Shown: piece by piece, positions 19,534 through 30,282 of the stretch
How positions within the stretch are numbered: position 1 is the stretch's first letter
Layout of the letters: every line of letters starts with the position of its first letter
Assembly (NCBI GenBank): GCA_937894115.1
Contig: CALBFP010000042.1
Span: 1-40,758, forward strand
DNA from: an uncultured euryarchaeote
Lineage (GTDB): Archaea; Thermoplasmatota; Poseidoniia; Poseidoniales; Poseidoniaceae
Direction of reading: 5' to 3'
Length of the DNA stretch: 40,758 nt
Notes under the pieces: generated by a model
Database searches by the model: none
Seen by the model: the letters and a program-made list of their open reading frames with translations, nothing else
Told to the model about the DNA's origin: nothing
Program-made: the position numbers and the translations under genes

Positions 19534-21594
19534 ATGAGCATTGCAGAAAAAATGGCAGCAAACCAAAAGCAGGTTGCAATTTCAGAATTCTTTGAGAAAA
19601 ACAAACACTTTCTCGGATTTGATACCCTTAACAGAGCTCTTATCACTGCAGTAAAAGAAGCGGTTGATAACGCCTTAGACGCATGTGAAGAGGCACGAAT
19701 TTTGCCTGATATTATCGTTAAAATATCAAAACTCGACAACAAAAAGGACATCCTTCAGGTAGAAGTTGAAGACAACGGCCCAGGAATCCCACGAGCGAGT
19801 ATCGCAAAGGTGTTTGGCCAATTGTTGTTTGGTTCTCGGTTCCACGCTATTCGACAGTCCAGAGGGCAACAAGGTATCGGAATAACCGGTGTAGTCATGT
19901 ATTCACAATTGACAACTGGTGATCCAACCCATGTGGAATCAAAAATCGCAAAAGAGGCTACAGCGGTTTCGGTTGATATTGGCCTCGATACAAGAAAAAA
20001 TAAGGCCATTAAATCAAATCAAGACCGCATCGATTGGGGAGAAAAAGTCCACGGGCTCCGAATCAGAACGACAATGAAAGCGAAATATCAGCGCGGGCGC
20101 CAATCTGTTTGGCAATACCTCCGAATGACAAGTATCGTCAACCCTCATGCAGATATTCTGTTCATCGATCCTGATGGGGAAAAACATCATTGGCAGCGCG
20201 TGACGGAACGTCTGCCCGGGCGAGTTGAAGCCATCAAGCCCCATCCAAAAGGAATCGAATTGGGTCAACTTCAGCGTCTTTGCTCCGAATCCACTGAATC
20301 GAGAATGACAACCTTCCTCCGGCGTACTTTTTCTGGTGTCTCTCAGCGTGCAGCCAAAGAACTGTGTGAGGTTTCTGAACTTGAAGAGAAGCTCAAACCA
20401 AAGTCCTTGTCTGCACAACAAGTTCGGGCACTGCTCGAAGCGTTTCAAGGGGAACGTCAACTCAAAGGCAAATCGGTCAAACTACTCAACCCGCCTACAT
20501 CATGCCTTTCCCCTATCGAGGAATTGTTGATCAAAAAGGGTCTTTCAAAAACCATCGATTCAAAATTCGTTACCACCATGACTCGCGCGCCAAGCGTTGC
20601 ACAAGGCAATCCATTCCAAGTGGAGGTTGGCTTGATTTTTGGTGAAGGGATGACAGCAGATAAGCCAGTGGAAATACTTCGGTTTGCAAATCGCGTCCCT
20701 CTGATGTATCAGCAAGGTGGTTGCTTGTTGACCAAAGCGATTGAGAGCGTGGATTGGCGGCAATATGGTTTGGATCAAGCGGGTGGCCGGGGCGTCCCCA
20801 AAGGCCCCGCAGCAATTCTTGTCCACCTCGCAAGCACCAACGTACAATTTACATCCGAGGCAAAGGAAGCGCTTTCTGATAATGAAACAGTGATGGAAGA
20901 AGCGCGCAAAGCGATGCTTGAGATGGGGCGAGGGTTAAGGAAGCATCTGGAAAAGCAGAAAAAAATGGGCAAGACAAAAGAGAAATTCGAACTTATCAAT
21001 GACATCATTCCAGCCATTGCGGAGAAATCTGCTTCCTTGCTTGAACTCCCGGTTCCAGATTTAGCTGCTTCAATCACCAAGATTATGTCTGCGGTAATAG
21101 CAGAGACCACAACAACATGGAATAAAGCGACCAAACAAACCGACGTCCATATCACACTCTACAATTACACCTCTCGCGCGAGATCGTACACCATGCTTGT
21201 CAATTGGCCTGAACGTCAGGGTGCGAGCATGGTGAACAATAATCTGGGCGGTCGAAAAGAAGCAATGGGCGTTTGGGCTTGGAAACTTGAAACGTTGCAA
21301 CCCGGAGTACAAACGGTCATTTCATACAGCCTTGCGGACTTAGAGAAGGGCGATTGGAATGAAACCGACGTCTTTTATCGAGGTTCTCAAGAAGTCATCG
21401 GTGCAACAAAAATGGATGAAAAATTGCTTGAAGAGATTCGAAGACAAGAAGAAGCGCTTAATGCCCCGCTCCCTGAAGACGATGAACCATTGGATGTGAA
21501 CGAAAGCTCAGACGATGAAAGCGTGGATGAATCTGAACCAAACGCCCCTCCCAGTGACACGATGCAGACAACGTTGTTCGGAGGTGATTACTGA
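19534..21594 (+). CDS. top6B: DNA topoisomerase VI subunit B
   Basis: GHKL ATPase motifs EAVDNALDACEEA, DNGPGIP, GQQGIGI; overlaps the top6A start. Confidence 0.95.
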   Translation: MSIAEKMAANQKQVAISEFFEKNKHFLGFDTLNRALITAVKEAVDNALDACEEARILPDIIVKISKLDNKKDILQVEVEDNGPGIPRASIAKVFGQLLFGSRFHAIRQSRGQQGIGITGVVMYSQLTTGDPTHVESKIAKEATAVSVDIGLDTRKNKAIKSNQDRIDWGEKVHGLRIRTTMKAKYQRGRQSVWQYLRMTSIVNPHADILFIDPDGEKHHWQRVTERLPGRVEAIKPHPKGIELGQLQRLCSESTESRMTTFLRRTFSGVSQRAAKELCEVSELEEKLKPKSLSAQQVRALLEAFQGERQLKGKSVKLLNPPTSCLSPIEELLIKKGLSKTIDSKFVTTMTRAPSVAQGNPFQVEVGLIFGEGMTADKPVEILRFANRVPLMYQQGGCLLTKAIESVDWRQYGLDQAGGRGVPKGPAAILVHLASTNVQFTSEAKEALSDNETVMEEARKAMLEMGRGLRKHLEKQKKMGKTKEKFELINDIIPAIAEKSASLLELPVPDLAASITKIMSAVIAETTTTWNKATKQTDVHITLYNYTSRARSYTMLVNWPERQGASMVNNNLGGRKEAMGVWAWKLETLQPGVQTVISYSLADLEKGDWNETDVFYRGSQEVIGATKMDEKLLEEIRRQEEALNAPLPEDDEPLDVNESSDDESVDESEPNAPPSDTMQTTLFGGDY

Positions 21595-22688
21595 TGGCTG
21601 AACGAAAATCCATTGAGGAAACGAAGACGGCTCTTCATGATGTTGTTCGTGAAATGTACGACCGAATCGTCAAGGGGGAGCCTCCTACAATGACGTTACC
21701 TGTTCGTACAAAAAACAACATTGGGTTCGATGCCAAACTTGGCGTTTACAAGTACGGGCGAAAACAGACAATTCGTGATGCTACAAGCCTCGGATCTGCA
21801 AAACAATTGCTCAGAGCGCTGCATGTTATTGAATTCATAGAAAGCATGATCGATGATGGGAAATCATCCACCCTTCGTGAAATGTATTACATATCGGAAG
21901 GTTGGGGACTTGGAAAATTCCAATCTCAAAACGAAAGCAACAACCTCGCAGAAGACCTGGAGATTGTCACACGTTGTCTCCGAGAAGACTTCAAACTACG
22001 TCCTGAAGAAGATGGGGCTCGAATGATAGGAAACCTAACACTTCGTGAACGAAACCGTCGCGGTGAATGGATGCGTATCAATGCTCGAGACGACGTTGGC
22101 GACAGTGGTTATGGTGTTCCATACAATGTTGAAGCAGAGAAAATCGAATTCTTAGAGCATGACGTTAACTTCATCATGGCAATAGAAACTGGAGGTATGT
22201 TTGACCGCCTCGTCGAGAATGGTTTTGATGAAGACTTTAAGTGTGCATTACTGCATCTAAAAGGCCAACCTGCTCGTTCAACGCGCCGAATTATGAAGCG
22301 TATGAGTGAGGAATGGGATTTGCCCGTTGTTGTGTTCCTTGACGGAGACCCCTGGTCGTTCCGAATCTTTGCTTCAATTGCCTATGGTGCGATTAAAACA
22401 GCCCATATTTCAGAATATTTAGCAACGCCAACCTCAACCTACCTCGGAATTACTGCGGATGATATTCTTGCCTACGATTTGCCCAGTGATGATCTTTCTA
22501 AGAAAGACATTGAAGCGCTTAATGCTGAATTAAGCGATCCGCGATTTGCTGATGGTTGGTGGCAAGAACAAATCAATATGATGCTCGAAGTCGGAAAGAA
22601 AGCTGAGCAACAATCGCTTGCAAAATACGGTCTTGATTTCGTAACCGAAACGTACCTTCCTGAAAAATTGCAAGCCCTTGGATTGTGA
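21594..22688 (+). CDS. top6A: DNA topoisomerase VI subunit A
   Basis: LREMYYISEGWG (catalytic Tyr) and Toprim VVVFLDGDPWSFRIFASI. Confidence 0.95.
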   Translation: MAERKSIEETKTALHDVVREMYDRIVKGEPPTMTLPVRTKNNIGFDAKLGVYKYGRKQTIRDATSLGSAKQLLRALHVIEFIESMIDDGKSSTLREMYYISEGWGLGKFQSQNESNNLAEDLEIVTRCLREDFKLRPEEDGARMIGNLTLRERNRRGEWMRINARDDVGDSGYGVPYNVEAEKIEFLEHDVNFIMAIETGGMFDRLVENGFDEDFKCALLHLKGQPARSTRRIMKRMSEEWDLPVVVFLDGDPWSFRIFASIAYGAIKTAHISEYLATPTSTYLGITADDILAYDLPSDDLSKKDIEALNAELSDPRFADGWWQEQINMMLEVGKKAEQQSLAKYGLDFVTETYLPEKLQALGL

Positions 22689-22715
22689 AAGGAAAAAGCG
22701 AGCCTTCTTTGGGGA

Positions 22716-23720
22716 GTGGTACTTCCACGATGCATGGAGAGCGAAAAGAAGAACCCCTGGCCGCTCCGTATGCTCATTGCATCAATGGCGTGTTTCGTCA
22801 TTGGTAGCATCATTGTCATCGGTCAGATGAACACCTTCGGGGACGCTCTCGATCCACAAAGAAACAACGAACTGTCCGTTGATGCAACCGGTTCTGTGAA
22901 CCAAGAAGCCGTTACAATTGATGAGGCAGGGTGTTATCGTGCGTACGGTACAGATTTTGAAGGCAATGTGACTCTCTTTGAGCGCAACGGCTCTGAAATA
23001 AATGACGCTGTAAGTGAATCGAAGTGTAAGCTCGACTGGGGAGCACTATCCGCAGATGGCAGTGTCGAGTATGCGGTTCTTGGAACATGGGAGTTGGAGA
23101 AAGGCGAGTATCTCCTGCGGATTGAGTGTGAAGGCCCATGCTCAAACGAGACGGTTTGGCTTACTTCCATCGACAAAATGGAGAGCGATTTGGTTGGTTC
23201 TCCATGGGTTTTAATCGGGGGTTCCTTCTGTTGCCTAGGCATCTTCCTGTTACCTCTTTCCGGTGTTCTTCTCGCATTTGCACAAAATCGAAAAAAGGGC
23301 GTAATGATGGTCGTTGGACCTGATGGAAAATTGATTCCGCTAACCGATTTGACTCCAGATGTTGTTCAAGAACAAATCAACAGCATAAATGAAGGCACAA
23401 CAGAAGACATAGGATTTGACGTCCGGACCGGAGAATACATACAACAACGAAATCAATCCGCGCCTGCACAAATGGATGGTGCACAGGATGTACAATCTGG
23501 AAGTATGCTCACAACGGAACAAGTGTATGCATTGATGCGGGGTGATGTTGAATCTGCAACGCCACAACAGCAAGAACAGGAGGTTGCCGATCCGTTTCCG
23601 ACGCCACCCATCCAACCAAAACCAAGCACACCAGCGGTTGTGAAGAAAGAAAAACCATCGAACGACCGGAAAATTCCTGTTGCAAAAGACGAAGCTTGGC
23701 AATCATGGGATGAAGACTGA
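22716..23720 (+). CDS. Membrane protein with two TM segments, unknown
   Basis: Hydrophobic segments MLIASMACFVIGSIIVIGQ and WVLIGGSFCCLGIFLLPLSGVLLAF, Gln/Pro-rich tail; GTG 22716 or ATG 22734. Confidence 0.55.
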   Translation: MVLPRCMESEKKNPWPLRMLIASMACFVIGSIIVIGQMNTFGDALDPQRNNELSVDATGSVNQEAVTIDEAGCYRAYGTDFEGNVTLFERNGSEINDAVSESKCKLDWGALSADGSVEYAVLGTWELEKGEYLLRIECEGPCSNETVWLTSIDKMESDLVGSPWVLIGGSFCCLGIFLLPLSGVLLAFAQNRKKGVMMVVGPDGKLIPLTDLTPDVVQEQINSINEGTTEDIGFDVRTGEYIQQRNQSAPAQMDGAQDVQSGSMLTTEQVYALMRGDVESATPQQQEQEVADPFPTPPIQPKPSTPAVVKKEKPSNDRKIPVAKDEAWQSWDED

Positions 23721-23787
23721 AGAAACCGCTCTGTTTTTCCGACGAGTTCAAATGAGTCCTTCTCTACCTAACTACAGGTTGAGTAGT

Positions 23788-24522
23788 ATGGATAATCTTG
23801 AACGCTCGTTAATGTTGCTTCAAAACAAAACACGCCGGCTGATTCTTGAGCGATTGGTCCGCGAACCACACTACCCAATGCAATTGGCTGAATTGATAGG
23901 TGTAAGCCAACAAGCAATTGTGAAACATCTCAAAGAACTCGAACGCGGTAATCTTGTTGAAAAAATGAAAGTTCCAAGTGAGAAAGGTGGGCCTCCCCGA
24001 ACCATTTTCAGAGTATGTGAAGCATTCTCACTACGAGTTGACCTCGGTCCGGATTTGTTCAAAATAGAGCGTCGAAGGCTACCGTCTGGAGGTCCACTGA
24101 GGTTGAGTTCAAGATTGCCTGAGCATGTTCAGCCAATTGCGGAAGTTGTAAGTGGACGGAAGAAAATCAGCGTGACTGAAGGGGTTGTTCATCTTGAACA
24201 GTTGAACGAACAACTCGAACAATTGGACCGCCAGCGGGATGCCGTCATTGCCTTACATCAGCAAATCCGAGGTCGCGTCTCTGCCGCAGTCGATACTGAT
24301 TTCGAGGATTATTCCCAGCGAACAATGGTCCATGCGTTGATTGAAACACCGAGAGTTAAACCCAACCTTGGATTGATGGCAAAAGAGTTGAACCTCAGCG
24401 AGAACGACATTACAGCAGTAATGTCACGAGTACGAGAACTCGTCGAACAGCAAAGAGCTGATCGTTCGGGCGAATTCGTCGCCATCGACGACAATCCTGG
24501 CCTCCGATGGTGGCTTGGTTAA
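23788..24522 (+). CDS. Winged-helix (ArsR-like) transcriptional regulator
   Basis: LQNKTRRLILERLVREPHYPMQLAELIGVSQQAIVKHLKELERGNLVEK; start 23788 or 23752. Confidence 0.75.
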   Translation: MDNLERSLMLLQNKTRRLILERLVREPHYPMQLAELIGVSQQAIVKHLKELERGNLVEKMKVPSEKGGPPRTIFRVCEAFSLRVDLGPDLFKIERRRLPSGGPLRLSSRLPEHVQPIAEVVSGRKKISVTEGVVHLEQLNEQLEQLDRQRDAVIALHQQIRGRVSAAVDTDFEDYSQRTMVHALIETPRVKPNLGLMAKELNLSENDITAVMSRVRELVEQQRADRSGEFVAIDDNPGLRWWLG

Positions 24523-24527
24523 ATCAC

Positions 24528-27500
24528 TCAATCGTTGGCTTCATCGCCAAGGACGGACATTAGTGAAGACTGCTCTGCAATCCTATCCTTAACCGCTGCT
24601 CTGCGGCCGCGGCCAACAAGATAAAGCACACTGAAGAGCGAGAGTGTAAGCAAGATAATCATGGTCGGAAGGGCGACCTTACCCACAACCTCTCCTGCTA
24701 CGTCCATGAATGGATTGGAGGATCCAAGCTCGTTATCAATTCTCATGACGTTGTCGCCTTCATCTGCTTCGACAATCTTGTTGCCCGGGTCAACAACAAC
24801 GTAGACGTTCTTACTTCCTGCTGTAACAGGATACAACATGTAGAATACAACCGACGTCGGATCTCCAGTTGCATCTGGCTTATCCAGTGCTCCAATTACT
24901 TGGCGCATGACAACGCTGTCTTCATCACAGGTGTTCTCATTCCTCTGGATTTCCTTTCGCATGTCGTCATCATCGTACTCACAAAGAATTACTTCGATGT
25001 CGGTAGCGTGCACGTTCCCGTCGTTCCAGACTTCAATCTTGATTGGGATCGACTCGCCAACATCTGCTGACTTCGTATCTTCCTTTGCAAGTTCTATTTT
25101 GAGGTTTGGAGCGCGTAGATTAACGGTGATGATAATTTCGTTGCTATCCAGCAAATCGCCGTCCCATGATGGCGTGTCATCGTGGTCTCCTCCAGCTTCT
25201 GCGTCGCCCATCATCGAGACAACTTTGAGGCCAAGACTTCGAGTGAGGAGTTGTGCTTCTGGATTAACTGCCACAACTGCAACCATCGTATATGTTTCAT
25301 AAGGTGCCATTTCGGGCAGACGGTACTCATCGATGTCTTGCAGATAGACACAACGATCTTCTGGGAAGGAAGAAACTGTTGAGTCAGTTGTTTCACACTC
25401 TTCCTCGGTTTCCAAGTCGAGACCGACTTGACGAAGAACACGCCAAGAGACATCCCAATCGGTTAGAACTCCCATCCCGGGAATCTCATCGACCGTTATA
25501 TCATTGCCTGACCGAGTTGTTGAGTGATTGTTCAATGTCGGAGTGTCAGGTACATTCCCTGCATTGGTAACGTTAACCGTGAACCGTACAACACGACCTG
25601 GTGCAGAGGTCTTCACATCGTTGTCAACGGTGGGATCCATTGTGATTTGCATGTCATAGAACTCGCGAACAGTGACGGTTATCTCAGTAACGTCGCGCAA
25701 GCGAGTCATACGACCCGATGCGTCCTCATCCTTTTGTTCGGATTTGGTATGGAACACAACGGTATAATCTCCTGCTGGAACTTGTTGTGGTACGTTCATC
25801 AGTACCTCGAACGATTGGAAGGAATTCGAGTCCAACTCTTCAAGTGTGTTTCGTGGAATGGTGATGTCCCAAATGACATCCACGCCCGAGGAGTCGGTTA
25901 CTCGCGCAAGTGTGTAGTCAAATCGGTCTGGACCGTTTCCGTCGTTGTAGACCGTCGTTGGCAGCACAATGGATTCACCTGGATTAACGCTAAGCTCTTC
26001 ATTATCGACTAAATCGATGCTGGTCGAGAGGCTGAAGACGTGGTCGACGTCAACCTGGAGAATTTTTGCGGCGGAAATTTTTGGATAGCCTTTCAGGTGT
26101 GCTTTGATGGTGACGGCTTTACCGAGGCCAGCTGGGGCATCATCGGGCGCACAAATCTTAACCTTCACAACGTGCATTCTGAATTCATCACCTGACATGA
26201 GAACCCACGGATAAGATAAGCCATCTGGATTCAGATTAAGCCCATTCGGGAAGATTACTTCTGTTGTCCAGTTATCATCGTTTCCAGTAGTTCCAGGTGT
26301 TGTGAATACAAGGTCACCAGAATCGAAATATTTCTCAACTTCGATTTCAAAGACATGGCAATTTGGATCGAGTGCATTCAAAGCATACGGCTTTGGCGTA
26401 ACCATTGCTTCCTGGTCCGTAATGTTGAACACAATGTTGTTCGATGAGCGGATGGATACGAATACACCCAATTCAAGGATATCGTATGTTCCCTTTTCGA
26501 CAGATTTGATCGGTTCGCCAGCAGACCAGCCCTTGAGCAAAATAACGAAGGCACCGGGATCTTCCGATGTTGGAACGTTGATTTCTAGATTTTTGGTGAC
26601 GGTTTGCTGTGGATCAAGTTGAACACTTAATGGGAAATTGACATCCCAGGCGAACGGCAGCAGCCATTCTTGGCGTCCTTCGAGGGTCTGTGGATCCCAA
26701 AACAAGAACGTGTCTGCCACGTTTCCTGTATTGGTAATCGTGATCGAGAAAATCGCTGTTTGTCCCTGCTCGACATCCGCTACACTGTGCGATGCATCAA
26801 GGTCGATTCCATGAACAACATCCATCAGCGTTAGTGTAGTAATTTCGGAACGAATTGCAGGATCCTTGTAGGACTTTGCATCAACACGGATTTCCGCAAG
26901 TTCATCCGCATTTGCCTGATAAATGGACGGAGCGCGCACACGGAGATAGAATCGGATTGATTCTCCTCCCTCAAGGAAGATTTCTGTGTCTGGGAAGATT
27001 GCGGTGTGGTTATCGGCAAAGAAGAGTGTAGCCGTCCAATTGGTTGGAACACCCGTGATGTTGAGTCCGTATGAATCCGCGACCAGGTCTTTCGGACCGG
27101 GCGTTGAGTTGTTCATCGTCAGATTGTAGATGGTTTGTTCACCCGGTTCAATAACGTGGTAGAAGGTTTCACCGTCGTCAAAGTCAACGTCAACCTGTCC
27201 GGTGAGAACGTGCGAATAACAAATCGTAAATCGATTGTTGTTGGTTTCATCGTTGCATTTGTTGGTGTCTGACCAAGCGACGTGGGCTCCACTTCCAAGA
27301 TCGTTTGAGAATGCAGGCGGCATCCCAATGCTTGGTTTGTAACCTGAGTTGGGACCCAATTTGTTTGATGACCAAGAGGTGATTGCAACCGTTTCCCAAG
27401 GGTCCAATGCAACGAAACCATCACCTACGGCTGATGTATAATTCAATCGAACGTAGAGAAGTTCCTCGCCTGCCGATGCGTTACCCGAGTCTACCCAAGC

Positions 27501-29537
27501 GATGTGAATTTGATTCTGATCATCGGTCAACAGGGATGGGAACACAGAATTTCCACCCCATGGTGCGTTCGGGGCCAGCCCAGAATTCGTTTCAACATTC
27601 GAGATTGGCGTATCGTTAATTTTCTTGATGGCGTACGTAGAAAGTCCATCGTCCCGACCATCGAATTCACCGGCACCTTGAAGGCGAAGTTTTGTGTAGT
27701 AAATTTCGTAATTCACGTCTTTTTCAAATCCGTAGTCACGGCCGTCCATCCAAGCGATGTGTGTGTTTCCTTCCATGTCAACGCCGATCGATGGGTGGAA
27801 TGAATATGCATCATCGATAGTGACACGAGTGTCGTTGACGACAACAAGGTGTCCTTCTGATCCTTTTCCTGTATCTTCGATGTAGTTACCGTTCTGGGCA
27901 ACTGTACCAGAAACACCCGGGGTCCAGCTTGGGTCATTGTTCATCTTTCCATACGGGTCGAGAACCGACATGTAAATTTCACGAGAGTTGTTGGTTGAGA
28001 TGTAAACCATTGCCTCAACGAGGAGGGCCATCTGACTTGCGCCACCGCTACCGGATGGGAATTCGTAGACTTGCCCACCTGCATCGGTTGATCGAATGGT
28101 ATTACCAGGGCAGTTGCGTGCTGCTGTACTCTGAACCCCGTTTGGACACTGTGCCAAATCCTTGAAGTGTGATTGTACGCTTGTTGCACCACCGTAGGTT
28201 TGTCCGTACATTCCAACCGGTACAACACCAGCATTGACGCAGTTGTCGTGTGCTTCTTCAATCGAGGTTGTATCGTCTGCTTGCTGTGCGGGGTCGCCGT
28301 CTTTTGGACCCTCATCGGAAATTGGAATAGCGATTTTCGTGGCGTTTGGATTCCATTTGTGATCGTCTTGAGTAGGAGGGTTTCCTGGTACATTTCCTTG
28401 TGCGTCTTTCCAAGAAAGGCACGCCCAATTGGTTCCTGGGCCCCAATCTTCACCAGAATAACCGGAATATGTGTTTCCGTTGTATACCGTTCCCGGTAAT
28501 TTACGAATTCCACCAGAATCGTCGCCTGGAGCGATCCCCAGAGCGGTTTGGCGTGGTCCTGCATTCTTATTGTGCGTTTGGCAGTTTCCACTGCTTGCTG
28601 CGCCTGGTAATGTGTTGCCGAGTCCGTATATGGTTTCATAAACCGTCATGTTACCTTCTTCAAGCATCGGTTTTAGCCCTTGGAAGTATCCGCCAGCAGC
28701 AAAGTTTCCGCCGTAAATAACGGTACATACGTCGGCCCACTCGGAATACATTGAACCCGAGGTATCGACCAAAAAGACGAGTTCGACTTTACCCCCACGA
28801 GTATCGTCCCAAGCGATTTGAACCAAATCGTTTGAATCAACAACAATGTCCGGATGTCCTTTGTGTCCGATGATTGGAGTGAGTAGCGTATCCTCAAACA
28901 ACGTCAGTACCGTACCGCCGTTAAACTCAGGTTGAATCATCGAATAGTAGATTTGCGGCTGATTGAAAAATCGCTGCAATTCATCGTATGAATCTTGCCA
29001 AGCGATATGAAGATTGCCTTGGCTGTCAACATCGATTGAAGGCCAGTCACGATCTTGTGCGCGCATGGAAATAATAGTGTCATCGATGACAGAGATTGCG
29101 GTATCTTGGGCCGCCATACCATCAAGCGGAGCAAGGTAAGGATTGATGGAGGTGTACATGATTTTGTGTTGGCCCGATTTGTCCGCCCAAACCAGATGGA
29201 TACGATCATTGTCATCGATGACCATGTCGGGATGCCAAACTTTGTGAAGGCCCGGACTGGTGATTTGTGTTGCGTCAATCAGGATTTCACCTCGGGGTGA
29301 AAGCATCGAGTAGTACAGATGTTGCGTGTTTCGAGCCCAAACAATGTGCACGTTTCCTTCGCTGTCAGAAGCAACTGCAGCTTGGTTGTCGGAAGAGGTC
29401 CCTCCATCCGCAATTCGAACCGCTTCTGTAATGACAACTTGAGATGCTTCCGCCCGTTCTGTACCGATTGCCATACCTGAGAATAACGAGAGGAGGAAAA
29501 GAGTTACGAGGGTTATCGATTTGGTTGTTTGACGCAT
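24528..29537 (-). CDS. Giant surface protein: signal peptide, propeller-like repeats with inserted vWA domain, CARDB/NEW3-like modules, C-terminal TM
   Basis: 1669 aa; repeats NVHIVWA/IHLVWAD/NLHIAWQD/NTHIAWMDGRD; MIDAS VFLVDTSGSMYS; TNTGNVADTF, YNDGNGPDRF, NAGNVPDT, WNDGNVHATDIEV modules; terminal TM LPTMIILLTLSLFSVLYLVGRGRR. Confidence 0.8.
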   Translation of the reverse strand: MRQTTKSITLVTLFLLSLFSGMAIGTERAEASQVVITEAVRIADGGTSSDNQAAVASDSEGNVHIVWARNTQHLYYSMLSPRGEILIDATQITSPGLHKVWHPDMVIDDNDRIHLVWADKSGQHKIMYTSINPYLAPLDGMAAQDTAISVIDDTIISMRAQDRDWPSIDVDSQGNLHIAWQDSYDELQRFFNQPQIYYSMIQPEFNGGTVLTLFEDTLLTPIIGHKGHPDIVVDSNDLVQIAWDDTRGGKVELVFLVDTSGSMYSEWADVCTVIYGGNFAAGGYFQGLKPMLEEGNMTVYETIYGLGNTLPGAASSGNCQTHNKNAGPRQTALGIAPGDDSGGIRKLPGTVYNGNTYSGYSGEDWGPGTNWACLSWKDAQGNVPGNPPTQDDHKWNPNATKIAIPISDEGPKDGDPAQQADDTTSIEEAHDNCVNAGVVPVGMYGQTYGGATSVQSHFKDLAQCPNGVQSTAARNCPGNTIRSTDAGGQVYEFPSGSGGASQMALLVEAMVYISTNNSREIYMSVLDPYGKMNNDPSWTPGVSGTVAQNGNYIEDTGKGSEGHLVVVNDTRVTIDDAYSFHPSIGVDMEGNTHIAWMDGRDYGFEKDVNYEIYYTKLRLQGAGEFDGRDDGLSTYAIKKINDTPISNVETNSGLAPNAPWGGNSVFPSLLTDDQNQIHIAWVDSGNASAGEELLYVRLNYTSAVGDGFVALDPWETVAITSWSSNKLGPNSGYKPSIGMPPAFSNDLGSGAHVAWSDTNKCNDETNNNRFTICYSHVLTGQVDVDFDDGETFYHVIEPGEQTIYNLTMNNSTPGPKDLVADSYGLNITGVPTNWTATLFFADNHTAIFPDTEIFLEGGESIRFYLRVRAPSIYQANADELAEIRVDAKSYKDPAIRSEITTLTLMDVVHGIDLDASHSVADVEQGQTAIFSITITNTGNVADTFLFWDPQTLEGRQEWLLPFAWDVNFPLSVQLDPQQTVTKNLEINVPTSEDPGAFVILLKGWSAGEPIKSVEKGTYDILELGVFVSIRSSNNIVFNITDQEAMVTPKPYALNALDPNCHVFEIEVEKYFDSGDLVFTTPGTTGNDDNWTTEVIFPNGLNLNPDGLSYPWVLMSGDEFRMHVVKVKICAPDDAPAGLGKAVTIKAHLKGYPKISAAKILQVDVDHVFSLSTSIDLVDNEELSVNPGESIVLPTTVYNDGNGPDRFDYTLARVTDSSGVDVIWDITIPRNTLEELDSNSFQSFEVLMNVPQQVPAGDYTVVFHTKSEQKDEDASGRMTRLRDVTEITVTVREFYDMQITMDPTVDNDVKTSAPGRVVRFTVNVTNAGNVPDTPTLNNHSTTRSGNDITVDEIPGMGVLTDWDVSWRVLRQVGLDLETEEECETTDSTVSSFPEDRCVYLQDIDEYRLPEMAPYETYTMVAVVAVNPEAQLLTRSLGLKVVSMMGDAEAGGDHDDTPSWDGDLLDSNEIIITVNLRAPNLKIELAKEDTKSADVGESIPIKIEVWNDGNVHATDIEVILCEYDDDDMRKEIQRNENTCDEDSVVMRQVIGALDKPDATGDPTSVVFYMLYPVTAGSKNVYVVVDPGNKIVEADEGDNVMRIDNELGSSNPFMDVAGEVVGKVALPTMIILLTLSLFSVLYLVGRGRRAAVKDRIAEQSSLMSVLGDEAND

Positions 29538-29625
29538 GGTATCACCTGTGTGAATACCAGCAACGTTTACCAGTACTTAACCGCGACCCTTTCGCGTCAG
29601 TTCGATGCGACTCAGAATGACGCAA

Positions 29626-30252
29626 TCATGCCCATTCTTCAGGGTCGAGCCCGGTTCCGAACGGCATCATGTCATTGTACTCTATTTCGGCAGGTTCAAC
29701 AATCTTAGCTTGTGATTTCTTGCCCTTCTTTTGTCCCGCCCAATCGTCGACTGGCCCTGGCTCGCCTTTACCCGGGCCATAAGCGAATTTAATTTCATGA
29801 ATCATACTCAATTTCGCAAGCCAAAGCCGTCGAAGGCTGTGCATCAATGCGTTCTTGTTTAGACCGTCGTACCAAATTGGTAAACTCACGTTAAACGCTT
29901 GAAGTGGTCCTGGCTTTTCTTTTCCGTTGTGACCCATGTGTATACCCCAGTCAAGCTCGGCACGCATCAAAGACAGGCGGCACTCGTGCACCCATTCAAA
30001 CCAGACTTCTGGCTCCTCCTCCATATGCTGCTTCATTTGATCTTGTTGCCCCAAGTCGACACGCGTCATGCTCGAAACAAACACAAGATCTCGCCCTTTT
30101 GGAAGGACAACAGCGAACATGTGACCTTGAGGCCCGGGAGGGTAACGCACTAACAAATGCGACTCTGCGCGAGGGTCATTTTTGTCTCTAATTTCGAGCC
30201 GTTCACTAGCAAGCCACTGACGGATTTTCTGCGCATGACCTGAATCGACCAT
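29626..30252 (-). CDS. DUF2299-like conserved archaeal protein
   Basis: QKIRQWLASERLEIRDKNDPRAESHLLVRYPPGPQGHMFAVVLPKGRDLVFVSS pattern. Confidence 0.45.
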   Translation of the reverse strand: MVDSGHAQKIRQWLASERLEIRDKNDPRAESHLLVRYPPGPQGHMFAVVLPKGRDLVFVSSMTRVDLGQQDQMKQHMEEEPEVWFEWVHECRLSLMRAELDWGIHMGHNGKEKPGPLQAFNVSLPIWYDGLNKNALMHSLRRLWLAKLSMIHEIKFAYGPGKGEPGPVDDWAGQKKGKKSQAKIVEPAEIEYNDMMPFGTGLDPEEWA

Positions 30253-30282
30253 ACCCCACCGGTGCGATGGGGTAATTTGAAC

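Noticed and set aside
23764-23787. Imperfect inverted repeat ctacctaactacaggttgagtag just upstream of the HTH regulator start
   Set aside because: Arms match only partly; too short to claim an operator without comparative data.
27941-28639. 232-aa minus-strand ORF inside the giant surface protein
   Set aside because: Alternative frame of the same-strand 1669-aa gene; no recognisable motif, low complexity in Thr/Gln.
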